From: Chamaea fasciata
Taxonomy: Eukaryota > Chordata > Aves > Passeriformes > Sylviidae
Assembly: GCA_029207755.1 (NCBI GenBank)
Contig: JARCOQ010000002.1
Location: 90,681,087 to 90,745,086 of the forward strand
Direction: 5' to 3'
DNA length: 64,000 nucleotides
Under the pieces are notes generated by a model. The model made no database searches, had not been told where the DNA came from, and saw only the letters and a list, made by a program, of their open reading frames with translations. Numbering within the stretch: the stretch's first letter is position 1; each line of letters starts with the position of its first letter. Below are positions 47,961-62,310 of the stretch, in pieces. The position numbers were made by a program, and so were the translations under genes.

Positions 47961-50900
47961 TATTTAATCTTCAAACAATTTCTTTTCTATATTACTGCAC
48001 CATGGTTTGATGTAGCAAATATAAACAGCTGGAATTTATAAGCTGTTACATTAATGCGTCACAGTAATAACCTGACTTACCTGTGACAAAGGATCTTCGG
48101 GAAATTTCCACTCTATGTACAAATTACCATGGAATGCCTGGCAGGTAACAATTGGTAAGACAAGGGGCTGCACCTCAGGATTATGCACCAGGCTAAAATA
48201 AACCTGTGTCCCTGAAACCGATGTGTATGCAGAGTAAGTCTCCTTACTGCTGGCTCTGCACAGAGCCATCTTGCAAGATGTTGTCACCCTCATTTAAGTA
48301 GCTAAGGGTTTTCTTAAAACTGGTGACAACGCTGCTGTTCTCTTCACCAAAATTTCAGGTCAGAGTCCTCCTCAGGCTGTTCTTGGCATGCATGGCGTCC
48401 TCAATCCTGCTTCAGCCCTGCCTGTGAACATAGGTGTGCGTGACACTGTCCCTGTATGAACGACAGATGCAGCACTTCCCAGGGGAGCTTTGGCAACAGC
48501 TCATCAGCCCCAGCACACCCAGCTTGTACCTTCCTCTGAGTGACCCCACAGCAGCTGTGCATTGCTCCCTTCTCCTCTGCCAAGAGCAGCTCATGGAAGA
48601 ACCACTGCTGCACGGCAGTATCCTGAACATCAGCAGGGCATCCCCTGCTTTGTGTCAACCTCCCCTCAGACATGGATCAGCTGCAGCTCCCGTGTCTGAG
48701 ACTGGGAGTGGCTGTCACTGCAGGTTACTGATCCTGCATATGAGGTTATCCATAATGGAGCATGTTTGTCCATGACTACATGGATATGGCAATGGGTCTC
48801 AAAAGTCCCACCCAGAGGTTACCTGGTGTGGTTTGACCCCCACAATGCTACAAACTTGAAATGGAATGATTTCAAGATGATCTTCCCTTGAAAGGCAAGC
48901 AATATCCAATCCAATCTTGAGTGACTGGGGAGCAGTCTGAACAGTCTTATCAGGGAAATGCCAACCTGCACTTCACAGAATCAGAGTCACAAAATCACAA
49001 TGTAGGAAATACCACCTCACTTGGTACTGCTAAGAGACCTTCCACCCTCTTTACTCACGTAATATTCAAACAAGCTTCTTCTAGCTCTCCCCACTTTAGC
49101 AGAAAGCTTCTCCCAAAAATTTAGAGTTCATCTAATCAGATTTTTTGGGGGGTTCTTCTGTTATACCTCCAAAGATTCTGAACATGATTAGGCTGCCAGT
49201 GTGTTGAAACCACCATCTCATTTGGTGCAGAAACTGCCACCCTCTCCTCATCTGCCTCTCATGTCTACTGTATTCCCCTAGACTTACTGGGTGGGGTTCA
49301 GCTCTGGAACAGGATACCTGTACTTAGATACCTGCATGTAGGAGCCCTTATGGTCAGCTGCATCTCGTGGATACAGTCAGTGGAAGGGCAGGGTGGTTTG
49401 GCTGCCCCAGGCATGGATGCCAGGGGCCTGATTCATCTACCAGAACTCTTTGGTAGGGTCACAGTGCACAAGTGGGAAGTCTACAGTAATACATGTAAGA
49501 CATTATGATAGCTATTAAGGGATCCTAAGACCATACTGGACCAAAAAAAGTAGCAAATCGTGAATTCTTCACATAGTTATCTGGCCGGAAGTTTTTGCTC
49601 CTTTGAAGTATGAGCTGCCTAGAGAAGCTAAAAGAACGGTTTTCAGTGCCTTATAATTTGATTAACAGCACCACTGAAACTGGTGCTGGTCATGGTGGAC
49701 CACATCTTCAGCAGCCACAACCAGCAACAGTAATTTCTATTGTCCTTAGAAAGATCTAATGCAAAACTAGACAAGATGTAAAGAATGACCAGGCCTTTTC
49801 ATGGCCTTTTACAGCTCATATGGGAAATCACAACATTACTAGTCACTTCTTACAAGTCACTTCTACATACTTGGTTTCTATTCCTTCCTACACCATTTCT
49901 GGTCTTCCTTCTTGGACACAAATTGTCAGAATAAAAAGAGAAAGAACTGCGGACAAAAAAAAAAAACAAAACAACAAAACAAAAGAAAAAAAACCCAAAA
50001 AAACCCAACTCCCTAAAACCCCCAACCTAAAGAATTACACTCTGTCAGAATGAAGTGTCAGTAGGCATCCGACTCCTAACTCCATGAAGATGAGGCAAAC
50101 AAAGAGAAGATTTTTGCTGTCTGTCTCCTGTACTTCATAATTTAGTAAGTTTAGCAGATGAATCTGGAATTATATTTTGCTCTTTAGCTGTTTAATATCC
50201 TGTTACAGTCCTTGGAATACAGGTCAAAATACTGTTCTAGCCATCAGAGTACAGGACAAGTTGGTTACCCAGATTAGATACAGAGACACTCATTTTCAGC
50301 TCTTCTGTCACACATAGATTTGCTTTCTCACCAATTGCCAAGAAGGAAAATCATGAACATTATTCATGTCCTAGGTGAGTGAAAGGATGGAACAACTACC
50401 TCTCACCTTTTCAAAAAGGAGAAGAGTGATGGGTTCTCCATTTTTTATGAAACAAAATGAGGTGCATCTTATTGGGTCTGGTTTGATTACAAATGTAATT
50501 GTATTTTTACTCACTGTGGCCTAAATGCTTTCACACACGGTGAATGCAAACAGACTGTCCTTTCCAGGTGGAGGTTGCAGGGTTACAGAGAAAGTCTCCA
50601 CGGACTTGTGTCCTGACACATCCATGCAATCATACAAAAAGTTTAATCTTCTGGAGATGACTGTGGTAAAGAGCAGTTTCTAAATACTTTAAATTGGGAG
50701 CGATTCAAGATACTGGCTTGTTCAAACTGGTATGAAATATGTTAGTCTTATCAGGATATTTTTTCTAAGATTTGTCTGGTTCTGGAGCCTTGGATGTTCA
50801 GACTGAATCTGACAACTTTCTTCATTTCACTCTGAAAGGTCAAACTGAATACATTCTGTTCTTACTCATAAGTACAGTTTGACAGGGAATCTCACTTGCT

Positions 50901-51808
50901 GCCACTCCAGGCATAAGGGCAGGATATTTGTAAACATTTAATTACCTACTTTGTAAAAGTTAAATTCATGTTTTATAGGAAAAATCAAAGCACAATTTTT
51001 CTGGGGAGGAGCATGTTAAGACTTATATTGCTTTTATTTTCTTCCAGCAGGGCCTAATATCTAAATGACACAGATTTAAACCACTTTCAAAAGCTTTTGA
51101 CTTGAGCAGGCCATGCCAACTATTTTACCAACAGTCTTTTCCTTCCACACCTATACTTTTTCCAGTCATGTGAAATATGCTATGTTTGGTATTAATTTTC
51201 TGTAATTCTTTGGGTAGAAAGGTCAACAACCTTTTTATCTTACCATCTTTTCTTCTGAACACCATTCTTTGTACATGTCTAATAACTTGAAGTAGTATGA
51301 AAATTTAAGCAGTTAATGTCTGTTCCCAATGTTTCTCAAGAGTCCTTTTGGTTTTAGACACCCACACATGGTCTCTTTTTGTAAAAAGAGGTGTTTTTCC
51401 TTTAAGCCCCCATACACTGTTTGCTAAATCCTCAGTGAGCTGAGGGGTTTACACCAGCAGGATGGATACAAATGGTCCTCTGAAAGCTGCCATTAAAGCA
51501 ATTCATAAATGTGGCTAACAGAGTGCTAAAGGCACTGTGAGTTCTAAAATACCTCCACATCTTGGATCTTAAAGTTCTCCTAAAACAAAACCACTCTGTT
51601 ACTGCAGTTTTGACTTCACTATCAGTAACAAAATTACAAACATTATGTTACCTCAACAATCTGCTGGAAGACCTGTTTGGAAAATACTTTAAGCCTCTCA
51701 GTCTGTAATGTCTGAACTTCACTTCTTTCAGCAAAAAATTCTTTGAAAGGCCTCTGAGCCTTCATTGTCCATTTTATCTGCTGATCCCAAACCCCAGGAA
51801 CATTATGC

Positions 51809-51811
<3 letters not shown>
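47961..51811. other. Intergenic, no gene seen
   Basis: Contains an A-rich low-complexity stretch at about 49956-50015. Short open frames at 48.4-48.8 kb lack splice or domain support. Confidence 0.45.

Positions 51812-51854
<43 letters not shown>
51812..51854 (+). repeat. (AT)n microsatellite
   Basis: About 20 AT dinucleotides flanked by ATGCATATACAT and ACACACATCACACACATG. Confidence 0.95.
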
Positions 51855-51860
<6 letters not shown>

Positions 51861-54800
51861 CACACACATGTCATTGTTACAGTGTATTTGAAACTTACAG
51901 CTGTGTTTGGAGAAACACTGCATTCCCACCCTGGGCTTCCCATTGCACAGCCCCACAAAATATTTCTGCCTGCTTTAAAATGTGCTTATGCCGCCTTGTG
52001 TAAGGTGGATGCCAACAGTTTGCTTGTTGGATGGTCAAAGCCTCAGTACATTCATTTGGCTTTTCAAAACACAGAGTTCACTCTTCCCAAAATTGTTATC
52101 AGGTCAGCCCAAAAATTTCTTAAACGGGAACATTCCTGTAGCCAGCATCAGGGTTTATTTGACACGTTGAAGGAGGATGAAAGATCTGCTGAGAAGAACT
52201 TTCCTGAGATCCCATTCAACGAACCCTTGAAAAAGACACTTGGAGCTTCTGTTCTTGCAACCAAAACAAAGGGGAGGAGGAGGTTCTCTGGGCAGCTTGA
52301 AGAGCAGAAAGGACATTTGGGACTTTGTTTGCTTTGATCCTGCAAGGAGAGACCAGTCAGTCAGTGGCTTAATAATGAGTCAGGAGGATTTGGGGCTGTT
52401 ATTTGTCTTGATTGGAAAGAAAGGGAATTTAGGATTTGGTCTGACTAAAAACATATCCAAAACCTTTACTTTTGACACAAACTTCACACAAAAGGAAAGT
52501 GGTGGTTAGGAAAGGGGACTGGCTCTATTTCTGGAGCAGATTTCACTTAATGATGTTGAGATGTCATCATTACCTGTTATGACTGCCTAATTCTTGCAAT
52601 TGTTTCCTATTGTTTTCTTCTGTCCATGATTCTGTCAAGTTCTTGTCACTTGGGATTAAATTTGTTTTGCTTGCACTCTGCCAGTACCCGAATACTTGTA
52701 AAGAGGGGCATGACTTCCCTGTGAATTATGTTAGAAAATGCTTTTGTGATCCCTTTCAACCTTTTTTATATAAATCTTTACCATTTTTATGGTTTTGAGC
52801 AGGTATTCAGTTTGTCATGAGACATGATCTGGGAATAAGGAGGGGTTCTTTTTGCCCCATGAGATTTTGTGTGGATCAGAACAAGATAGGAAGAACTTCA
52901 CTACTTTTTTCTGTCATGGGTCTGGTCTGTCAAAAGTGGTGATTAATCTTAGCTATCTCAGATTATGCTTCTCTGATTTGAGGCATGTAAAGGAAATTGG
53001 GAACCAGAAATTTTTTAACAGTGTCACTTACCATTTTAAAATCTTTATTTAAATATAAAAATATATTTAAACATATCATTTAAATATAAAAATATTTATT
53101 TAAGTTAAAAGGTCTTCCAAAATTTTCCTGCATCCTGTTCAATATTTCCTTCTCTGCTACAGTATTTTAATTCCATTTTTGATGTAGGAACTGACCTACC
53201 TATTTAGCTTTTTCCTTTAGCTATTTTCATTTTATTTCTATATGTTTGTATTTAATACTGTGAAAAAAGAACCTGTCTTCACTTGAAGTTATTCCATTTC
53301 AATTACATATGAGCATTTATCTCTGTATGTGTGCTTACTTAAAATTAAGTGTCTTAAAGTACATAACAAGATTGTTTTTTAAATAATCCTAAGCATGCCT
53401 ATCTTAATACTGGAGAATAAGAAACCTTAATTCTTTTTGTTCACGTATTTGCCCTGAAAGCAGAACTTCTTATAAAGTGAGAGAAATGTTGTTATGCCTG
53501 CCAGGGAATCAGCTTTCCAAATCTCAGCCTGAACTCTGACAGGAAGAAATAAAAGCATAAAGTATCCTCTACAAGTTGGTCTGAACCAGTATATATATAT
53601 ATATTCCTGCATAAGAAAACTGAGTTTAAAACTAGCACTTTGCCTTTGACTATATCATCCTATTCTTAAACACCCCTCTTGACTAGAAAAAGCTGTGCTT
53701 AGGCTGGGAAAAGAAGGATTGCAGTTATGTAAATCTTTCAATCCTATATAAATACAGCCTATCTATGGAAGGCTGTTAAACCTCTCTCAGTTGCAGAAAT
53801 GGTGCTCATCAAGTCAGGAAAAATTGTAGATGTTTCCTGGAAATATAACATTATGACCAAGCTTAAACTAAAACTCAAAATTCAAACTCTGACTATTGGA
53901 TATGAATCTATTAAAGATGTCACAAATTATTTAGGGTAAACAAACAATAATATGAAATGTTTATTGTTTGAAAATTTCAAACAATTCTGAAGTAGTACAA
54001 ATGTTCAGTGGACAGAAGAGATTTCATCATGTAACTAATAATTGTTAATTATTTGTCTCCATGAAATAAAAATAACATCTGAAACTTGTTTTCATACACT
54101 TTTGCTGATCTTGGGTAAAGGCCCTTTTATGCTTTACAGAACTTTTTTGGGAGGGGGAATTTTCATAACAAGTAACATTGACAACTAGTTCTGAGACTTT
54201 CATTACACCGCTGTGTTGAGAAATCCTCAAAAAATGCACATGGAGTATTCGAATTGTACCAGTTTGTACATCACTTCCCTTCTGGGTACTTCAAAGGTTC
54301 ACTTCAGACTCTCTCTCTCTCTCTAGCTGCTGACCTGACAGAAATGTTTATACTTTGGATGCTTCAGAGCTGCCATTCTTCAGAATTGCCTGCAGCTCCA
54401 TTTGCTCAGTTTTGCAAGGGGAAGGGGAAGACAGACTCTAATTTTCACCCTGTTATGTGTACATTTGCTTGTTGTTTGTATTTGTTGTACTTCTATTCTG
54501 GGCTTTCATCCAATACTTTTTATTAACATTTTTTCTTGGCTGTCTGTCCCATTCCACATGCTATTTTTAATTTATTTTTATTTTTAACTTATTTTAACAT
54601 TTGTATTTTGTTTTTAGCCCATCCTGAAGTCTTTTTTCCCCGTTTACTGGAGCTGTTTCCTTCCCAACATTCCTCAGGAGAGTCTCCATGTCTCAATAAC
54701 CATGTTTCATTTAAGCTCTCTAAAGAATTTTTTTTTGCATCATCATCCACTGACATGGGATCTCCCTGTCCTAAAACTTTGAAATGGACAGTATTCAGCT

Positions 54801-57800
54801 TAAAAGTCAGTTTCTTGGCCAGGGATTTAGTTTGCATTGAACAGAAATAAGGTGCTAATCTTCTTCAGTGAAGCCCTTTTCCACCTCCTGACAGACTACT
54901 GGGAAGCTGTTACAGCTGAGTCTGGAACACTGGTGATAGATTTTTGTATTTTTACTACTGGTCTGAAAAATCTAGTTTGTTTTCCCTTCAAATTTAGAGA
55001 GCTGGAGAGACAGAGCAGTCCAACATCTACACTTTTAACCATCTCTGGTAAACCTCCATCTTCTATTAGGGTCTTGTTCCATTTCCTCATGGACTAGGAA
55101 GAAGCCATAGGGATTTGAAACTCTGTGAACTGGAAGACTTTGCCAAACAGGCACAGAAAGATATGAGGTCCCTGTGTACTTGGGGCTGTATCCTCCTGTC
55201 ATGTGTCTAACAAACCCTTCTTCACAGAGATGGTCTTCTTGAGAGGTAGCAACCATGGAGGTTGCTTCTGTCCTCCACAGAAGCATTGTCCTTGTGACCT
55301 GACTGGCTCAGCCATCTTTTTATGCTCTGGAGACGTTTTCATGGATGGGAAGGTACAGATACTATTACAGTTCACTTCCCCCTTCTGTCCCAAATCCCTG
55401 CTTCAGCTGGCATGGGATTCTGACTTGCAGATACTGTGTCAGATGCCTGGCCAAACCTAGGTCCACATAATTCCAGCTTTACTGAAGCTTTTGATGTTGA
55501 TTCACTCTTACTGTTTAATTAGAGGCCCCACAAATCATCTTGGTGTCCAACTCCTACCACATGAATGGTCAATCATATCTGCTTCAGGTGGGAGCCACTC
55601 TGTGCACTAGGGAGCACTAGGTGACAAAGGGGCTTTTCATTCACTCCCTCTCTGTCTCTTCAAATAATAAAGGTAAAACAAGTCAAGAGGACAAGGGAAC
55701 AAGTCAAGGGAAGGTTCTGGAGCACGTCAAGTAGAAAGAGTTGCACAACATGGATTCAGTAACCACAAGCAACTAAAGCAGAAGATAACTGAGCTGGTAA
55801 CAAACCCGTGGTTTCCAGTCACCAAAACTTATGTGACAAAGGTAAAGATACACGCTTTTAAGAAAATGCTATAATTGTGCCATGGGAATCGTAGGGTATT
55901 GCCAGGGCAGTGGCTGAGAAAAACACACAGAATGCCAGAGATCTAGTATCTGACAGTCAATGAGGAAACCTAGGTGTAGCAGAGAAAATCATCATCCCAG
56001 GTGTAATATGCATATCTGTTTTTTCATCTTTCTCTTTATTTAGTGATTCCATGTGTCCTGATTATGGCAGGGGAGGTGTTGAAACAGTTTGGGCCACCAT
56101 GGCTTCATTGTTCTGCTTAGACATTGGTTCTCCAGTCCAGGAGGAACATCATTGCTGCCCATCAAAAGCCTGACTGAGCTTAAGATGAAGGTATCAGCAA
56201 ACTCGCTAAATTTTAATCTGAGCAAGACAGAGTTGGTGCTGAAGAAGGAATCTGCAGGAGCATGTATGCCCTGTGGGAAGAGAGATTTGATTTCTTGGTG
56301 AGAATTTGCCTGTTTTTCCATGAAGCACTGGCAGTACAGGAGTGTTTATTACTCTGTGTGCATCTTGAGTGAGGTGTGAAGAGATAGGCATTGCGTTAGT
56401 GGATTTCTGGAGTGGAGTATTTCCTCTGGCTGGGTGTATCCTTGGGGCTGACAGGAAAACCACTAGAAGGCATGCCAGCTGAGATGTGCCATCCTGGGAC
56501 AAAGCACTTCCCAGGGCTGTGTCTACACTAGCACAGCTCAACAGTACTGCTGTGTGGAGTGCAGCAGTTAAATGGTTGGAAATCTATCTCCTGCATTTCT
56601 TCTTCTTCCCCAGGACAGGAGAGGTCAACAGGTACTTGAAGTGGGATTCCCCAGGTTTAATTGTTCAGCAGTTTCTAGCAAGACACTTTCAGTTGAAGAC
56701 TCTTGACTCTAAGGTTCTCTTCCAAGGAAGCCCAGAATGGGTTCATTGACCTGTGGGGGCACAGACAGGCTTTCACCTGAAGCAGAAATGGACAAGTTGG
56801 TTTTGTTTTGGGATTACACACAGAGAAAGGAGAAAACCACTGAGAAGTGGTAATTTGGTGAACTTTGTGCATCGATTCTGTGCTAAGCATATTATACATG
56901 AAATGGAAATTGAATGACTGGTAACACAAGCTGCATATTAGCTCCCCACCTCCATCATCAAGTTTGTTTTGAGCCCACAGTTTTAAAAGATGGGATTAAT
57001 TTGCTGTTCCCTGTATTCCTTTGCTTGTGCTACTACCACCCCTAAAGACTCAACCTCTCAAAAAGGGAACAAAAAGCAATTGAATGTCTTATTCCCACTG
57101 GCCATTCCATTAGATTGTGTTCTGGACAATGGTATTAAAAATGACTCTACAGCATAAATGTTGGCAGACAAATATGTTTTCATAATCTGGGTGACACCAT
57201 GATGTCCCAATCTGAATAGAACATTCTGAAATCCACTAGTATTTAATGGACTCCAAATGCCAAAGAGCATCAGAAAATCCACTCCTCTTCTCCCTCATAT
57301 CTTTCATTATCTCAGCCTACCCATAGAAGAGTTATTCAGTGTAATTTACTCGGTGATGAACAGATTGCACAAATCCGGTAGGACGCTCTTCTGCTGTGGA
57401 TCACTACTGAATTAGACTTGCAGACAGAAGAATCTGAATGTCAAGCGATGCCAGAATTTATGATCTATCGTTTAATCTTGCTTTGCACTTCACAACCCAA
57501 GCTTGTAACTAGGTGTGTCTCCAGTGACTTCATTCATTTCTGACTTCACTAAAGATTTGTCAAAGAGAAATCCCGCTCTTTCACACTGGTGGGAGCTTAC
57601 AGACTGCAGGAGAGAGCAATATCATGGTAATGCCAATGATCAGGAATTGGAATCTAATGGAAAATAATCCATGCATGTACCAAAATAAAAGCAGAAGATT
57701 TTATTTTCTACAAAGACAGAAATCTATGTGGAATACAGAAGTAGACTGGTGATTTTTTTTATTTATTTTTTTATTTTATCTGAAATTTTATTTAAATTAT

Positions 57801-59269
57801 TTCACATGGCTTTGGTAAACAGTACAGGCTCTTTGAGAACTCCTGGGCTACAGCTGAATTGCAGAGCTAAAAACTGTTTCCAAGGTCCTAGGCTGGAATG
57901 TAAACTCTACCTGCATTTTAAGTCTGTGTTGGAGTGAGATGTATGAGCCCACTGTAACATTGCTTCTCCTCTAGAAAAACAACTTTTGTGTATGGGCTAA
58001 AGAGGAGCTACACCACGTTCTATGAGATGCGCTTTGCAGACAAGAGGTATCCAGCCAGGATGCAGACTTTGCCAAAGCAAACAAAAGTGCAGAGATGGAA
58101 GTTGTGGCTGTGTTATTTGTGTCATGGTAATGAGAAAATTGAGTTATTTTCAAACCCAGTAACTTGAAACAGTTTGAGACATGGGCTTAAGAAATAATTA
58201 GGAAGGGAGAAAACACTTTGAATTACTTCATTAATTATTTTGGATTAAGAGATACTGCCAAGAATCATGCCAGCAATATTGTTTCACATTTATAAAACAG
58301 TTCAGATCTTACGTGTCACAATACAAAGATGTACATGGAGGGGCTCTGACATCTTATGCAGGAAAAGGCATGGTAGTTACAAGTCAGAATACCCCCAAAT
58401 TGCTTGTGTCTGTAAATTTCCTTTTGCACTGAAACTCCAACTTGACAAGATTCCCCAAAGTCTCATGAAGGAATGAGGCTACAGAGGTTTGGTTCTGGAT
58501 TTCAGCTTCTCCTGGCTGTGCAATCTCTACTGATGCCTATTCTCGGAGCAATCTGCATTCCTAAGTGATTAAGGGATGCTTTGTCCTTCAGGTTTTGTCG
58601 GTCATTTCATTATTAGAAGCTTGCAATATTTTTGCCAGACTCTCTCTTTCTCAAAAACAAAAAACCCAACTAAAACCAAACCCGATCTTTTTATCTAGTA
58701 CCTTAGAAGAGTCATTGGTGAGATCAGAAGCTTTAATGGAGCTGTTTATTGTAGTTCAAATAATCTCTAGCAGCATCTTCCTGGAGCTATAACAATGGAG
58801 GGGTATTTTATAGCTTTGAGAATAATAGTGTCATATGGAAAAAAAAGAAAACCGTATTATCTCAAAGCCTTTATCAGACTTAAAGAACACACTAGAGAGA
58901 CATTTTTATATATATTTAACTCAATAAGAACAGAAATAGACCAAAGAACAATCTTTACCTAAATTACTGAGCCTCCGGACTTCTTACCTCTTTGTGTTTG
59001 CGTGCACGCAGACAGTTTGAAAACAAGCCACCACTCCTGACAAGAGTAATTACTTTAATCTTTGTCCTGGAAGCATACTGCATTTACTCTTTGGTTGTGG
59101 AGGAGCCAATTGGGAAACATTGGCAGCTCAAGTTTTCTTTTCAAGAAGTCCCCATGTCCTGTACACTGGTCCTTGGCAGGAGCCCATTGGACACCTGTGC
59201 TCCCAAACCTGGCCTGCTAGAAGTGCCCACTACAGATGTCAGAGCTCTTTTGTTGACTTCCTATTAGTC
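51855..59269. other. Intergenic, no gene seen
   Basis: AT-rich sequence. The AT-only block at 53035-53105 contains two direct copies of TTAAATATAAAAATAT. A (CT)n is at about 54308-54325. The longest frame (to 52337) starts within the (AT)n repeat and is not convincing. Confidence 0.45.
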
Positions 59270-59530
59270 GCCACTTAATGGATGTGAGCCGAACACAGCT
59301 TTGCCTAAGCACTTATCAATAGACAGCAAACATTCTTCTTTCCATGGGCAAAGGGTCAAACTGTTTTGCTTGGCTATAAAGCTGTGCCAGATAATTGCTG
59401 GTGATTAGCAATTTTAATTACCAGGTGCTAGGGGTCGTTTCTTGTGGAGCTTTTTTTGCTGTTGTTGTAATTGGGCAGGCTGTCAATAGGTATGGCTTAT
59501 TGTACACATGGTGTGTATTTGCGGATACAT
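59270..59530. promoter_or_regulatory. Candidate conserved non-coding element
   Basis: A dense cluster of homeodomain and SOX-like sequence: GATTAGCAATTTTAATTACC, TTCTTTCCATGGGCAAAGGG and CTATAAAGCTGTGCC in unique DNA. It is the strongest-looking enhancer candidate in the right half, but assigned by motif appearance only. Confidence 0.3.
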
Positions 59531-61299
59531 CGAGCATCCTTTTAAAGTAGGTAAAATAAAGTAAGTAGCATAACTTGCTTCTGATCAACTGCATAGTGCT
59601 CCAACAGGTTTTGTGATAAAACTTGTCTGATACAGGAATCTTTAATACAAATTGCTAAAGCAGCCTTTAATCCTCTTGTAAACACTTGTATGTACTATTG
59701 TCATTGAAGAGAGGCAATGATTTTAAAGTCTTTTCCTGCTATATTGGTCAAGTTGGAACTAAGCTTGTCAAACATGTTCTACCTCATTGGTTTTGCATGC
59801 AGACTTTTAGGGAGTTTTCAGAGAATCACAAAACCAATGGCACAATGAGCAGCAAACTAATCTTTTCCCATATTCAGCAACAAAACAGGTTCAAAATAAA
59901 AGTGACACAAAAGACTCCTCTCTGATCTTCCTCACAGCAGAGAGAAAGTAAGCAACTACAAGACTTCAATACCTGTTTTTACTAAAATTTCCATGTTTTT
60001 CCTTTTACCTACTTTATTCTACATCACAAGCCTTGCAGACATACTGAAGGTCTCTAAAAGCTGAATGTCCTGTTTACTAATCTGCTTGGGTTAGAAGAAT
60101 AGTCTTGTTTTTTGAGGCAATAAAAAAAGACGAATACCGCTGCAGTACAGAGTTCTAGCTCTGTTTTCATTTGTTCTGCAGTAATGTCTTGTCATCTCCC
60201 AGCTCCCATCATGGCTTTCTTTTTTTCCAGCGATAGCTAGGCTGCTTGAAGGAGGAGGAGAAGCTCACAAGGAGGTGTGAAACAGGTCTCTTTTGTGTCC
60301 AAAATTGAAGGTGACTTAGTGCTTGAGGTTGCTATATGGGTGCTTATGAAGTTCTTCAATATGGCGTATCGTGCAGCTACAGATAATCCATCCTGGTTTA
60401 CATTCCACCACTAGTTAATAAGAGCTCTGATATAACTGAAACCTGCACTAAAAAAAAAAAAAAAAAAAAAAGAGGAAGTAGTTAAATGGTGCATGTAGAA
60501 ATATGCCTCCGGGGAAAGAGGCCCCTCCGGAGGAGAATGCAGTTCCCAGGGTGTTCTCTTCCCATGTTTCCATGGCACAGCTACACCCTGTGAAAAGCAC
60601 AGCTCTGCTAACTCCAAAATGTGCGGACAAGCTACAAAACCCTACTCCTGACAGTACCACAAAGAAAGCTGCAAACAATTAAGATTTCTGAGAAGTGGGG
60701 CAGCCTGGAGCTGCTGAATTTGATTTCCTAAAATCAGACTTTGAGCAGTGGGAGATGTAAAACTCTGGTAGCAGATACATCCATCAGGGACAAAAAATGT
60801 TGGTCACAGGACTAACACATAGTCATGATGGGCTGATCAGTCTTCACAAACAACCTTTATTTCCAAGCCTGAAATCTGATCTTTACTGTATAAACTAATT
60901 TCTTAGGTCAGGTATGATTACATTAGTTATACTTCCCTCTGTATCTTCAGCTGGAAATAGACCATTTTTCTTCCTACACTCTATTCTTGTTTGCCTAAAA
61001 TCACAGGCTGAAGGGAAAGGTTCTTTATACCAAAAACCACTGACACTAGTTTACTTTGGTTTCAACATGGACTTATATTCCCTCTTTTTCCTGTCTCCTG
61101 CTAATGGCAGTTCAAAAAGATGCAGAAACCAACACAAGACTGCTTGCTCCTGTTGCCACAAGAAGCTCACAAAACAGGAGTTTTCCTACCTCTCTGTATT
61201 AAGTTGACTCTGGCTGGATGCCAGGCATCCACTAAAACTCCTCTATCCCTCCCCTCTGCAACTGGATGGGGGAGAGAAAATACAATGAAGGATAAGGAC
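59531..61299. other. Intergenic, nothing recognised
   Basis: Contains a poly-A run of about 22 at 60450-60471 that could be the tail of an old retroposed sequence. No gene seen. Confidence 0.45.
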
Positions 61300-62310
61300 C
61301 AGGAGAGATCACTCACCAAATGCTGGCACAGGCAAAACAGACTCAGACTGGGGAAATGTATTGAATTTATTACTAACAAAATTAGAGCAGGATAAAGAGG
61401 AGTAACATAAATCTTAAAAACACCTTTCCACACCCTTCTCTCCTTCCAGCTCTAGCTCCTCTCCCATCAGCATAGGGAAACAGGAAAGAGGAGGTTACTG
61501 TCAGTTCATCACAAGTTGCTCCTGATGTTGCTAAGGGAGAAGAGTCCTTCCACTGCTCCAGCATGGTGTCCCTCTCATGGGAGACAGTTCTCCATGAACT
61601 TCTCCAGTGTGAATCCATTCCACAGGCAATGGTTCTTCACAAAGTGATGCAATGTGTGTCACCCTTCCACAGGGTGCAGTCCTTCAAGCACAGCATGCTC
61701 CAGCATGGGTCCCCCACAGTGTCACGAGTCGTAAAGGGAAACCTGCTCCAGCATGGGCTTCTCTCTCTATGGGTCTGCAGGTCCCTGCCAGGAGCCTGCT
61801 CAAGCCTGGGCCTCCCATGGGGTCACAGCCTCCTCTCACTCATCCAGCTCCAGCAAGGGGCTTCTCCATGGGCAGTAGGTGGATCTCTGTGGTGTCCCAT
61901 GGGCTGCAGGGGCCAAGCTGTCTCACTGTGGGCTGCCCCACAGGCTGCAGGGGTATCTCAGCTTCAGCTCCTGGAGCACTTCCTGCCCCTCCTTCTCCAT
62001 GAAACCTTGGTGTCTTGCAGGGCTGTTCTTCTCACATATTCTCACTCTGCTCTTCTCTGAGCACAATTACAACTGTGCAATATCTTCTTTTTCTTCTTCT
62101 CAAATTTGTTATCGCAGAAATGTTACCGCCGTCTCTGATGGGCTCAGCCTCAACCAGCAGCACATCCTTCATAGAGTTGGCTGGCACTGGCTCTGCTGGA
62201 CGTGAAGGAGGCTTCTGGCAGCTTCTCACAGCAGCCACCTCTATGGCCTCCCTGCTACAAAAACCTGGCCCTGCAAACACAGGACTCCAGTATGCCCCGA
62301 AATGCAAAGA
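61300..62310 (-). mobile_element. Degenerate endogenous-retrovirus LTR-type repeat
   Basis: It carries repeated CTGCTCCAGCATGGG(T/C) motifs, GGGCTGCAGGGG motifs and the sequence CTCACATATTCTCACTCTGC, followed by TTCTGGCAGCTTCTCACAGC. I associate this arrangement with a common avian ERV LTR family. Orientation is assumed antisense to the window. No retroviral protein frame was recognised within it. Terminal repeats and target-site duplications were not resolved. Confidence 0.55.

Noticed and set aside
51765..52337. Plus-strand frame of 190 codons
   Set aside because: It runs through the (AT)n microsatellite, and the remainder shows no domain or exon signals.
61563..62060. Plus-strand frame of 165 codons
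   Set aside because: It lies inside the LTR-type repeat and reads through its CTGCTCCAGCATGGG motifs, so it is not a host gene.
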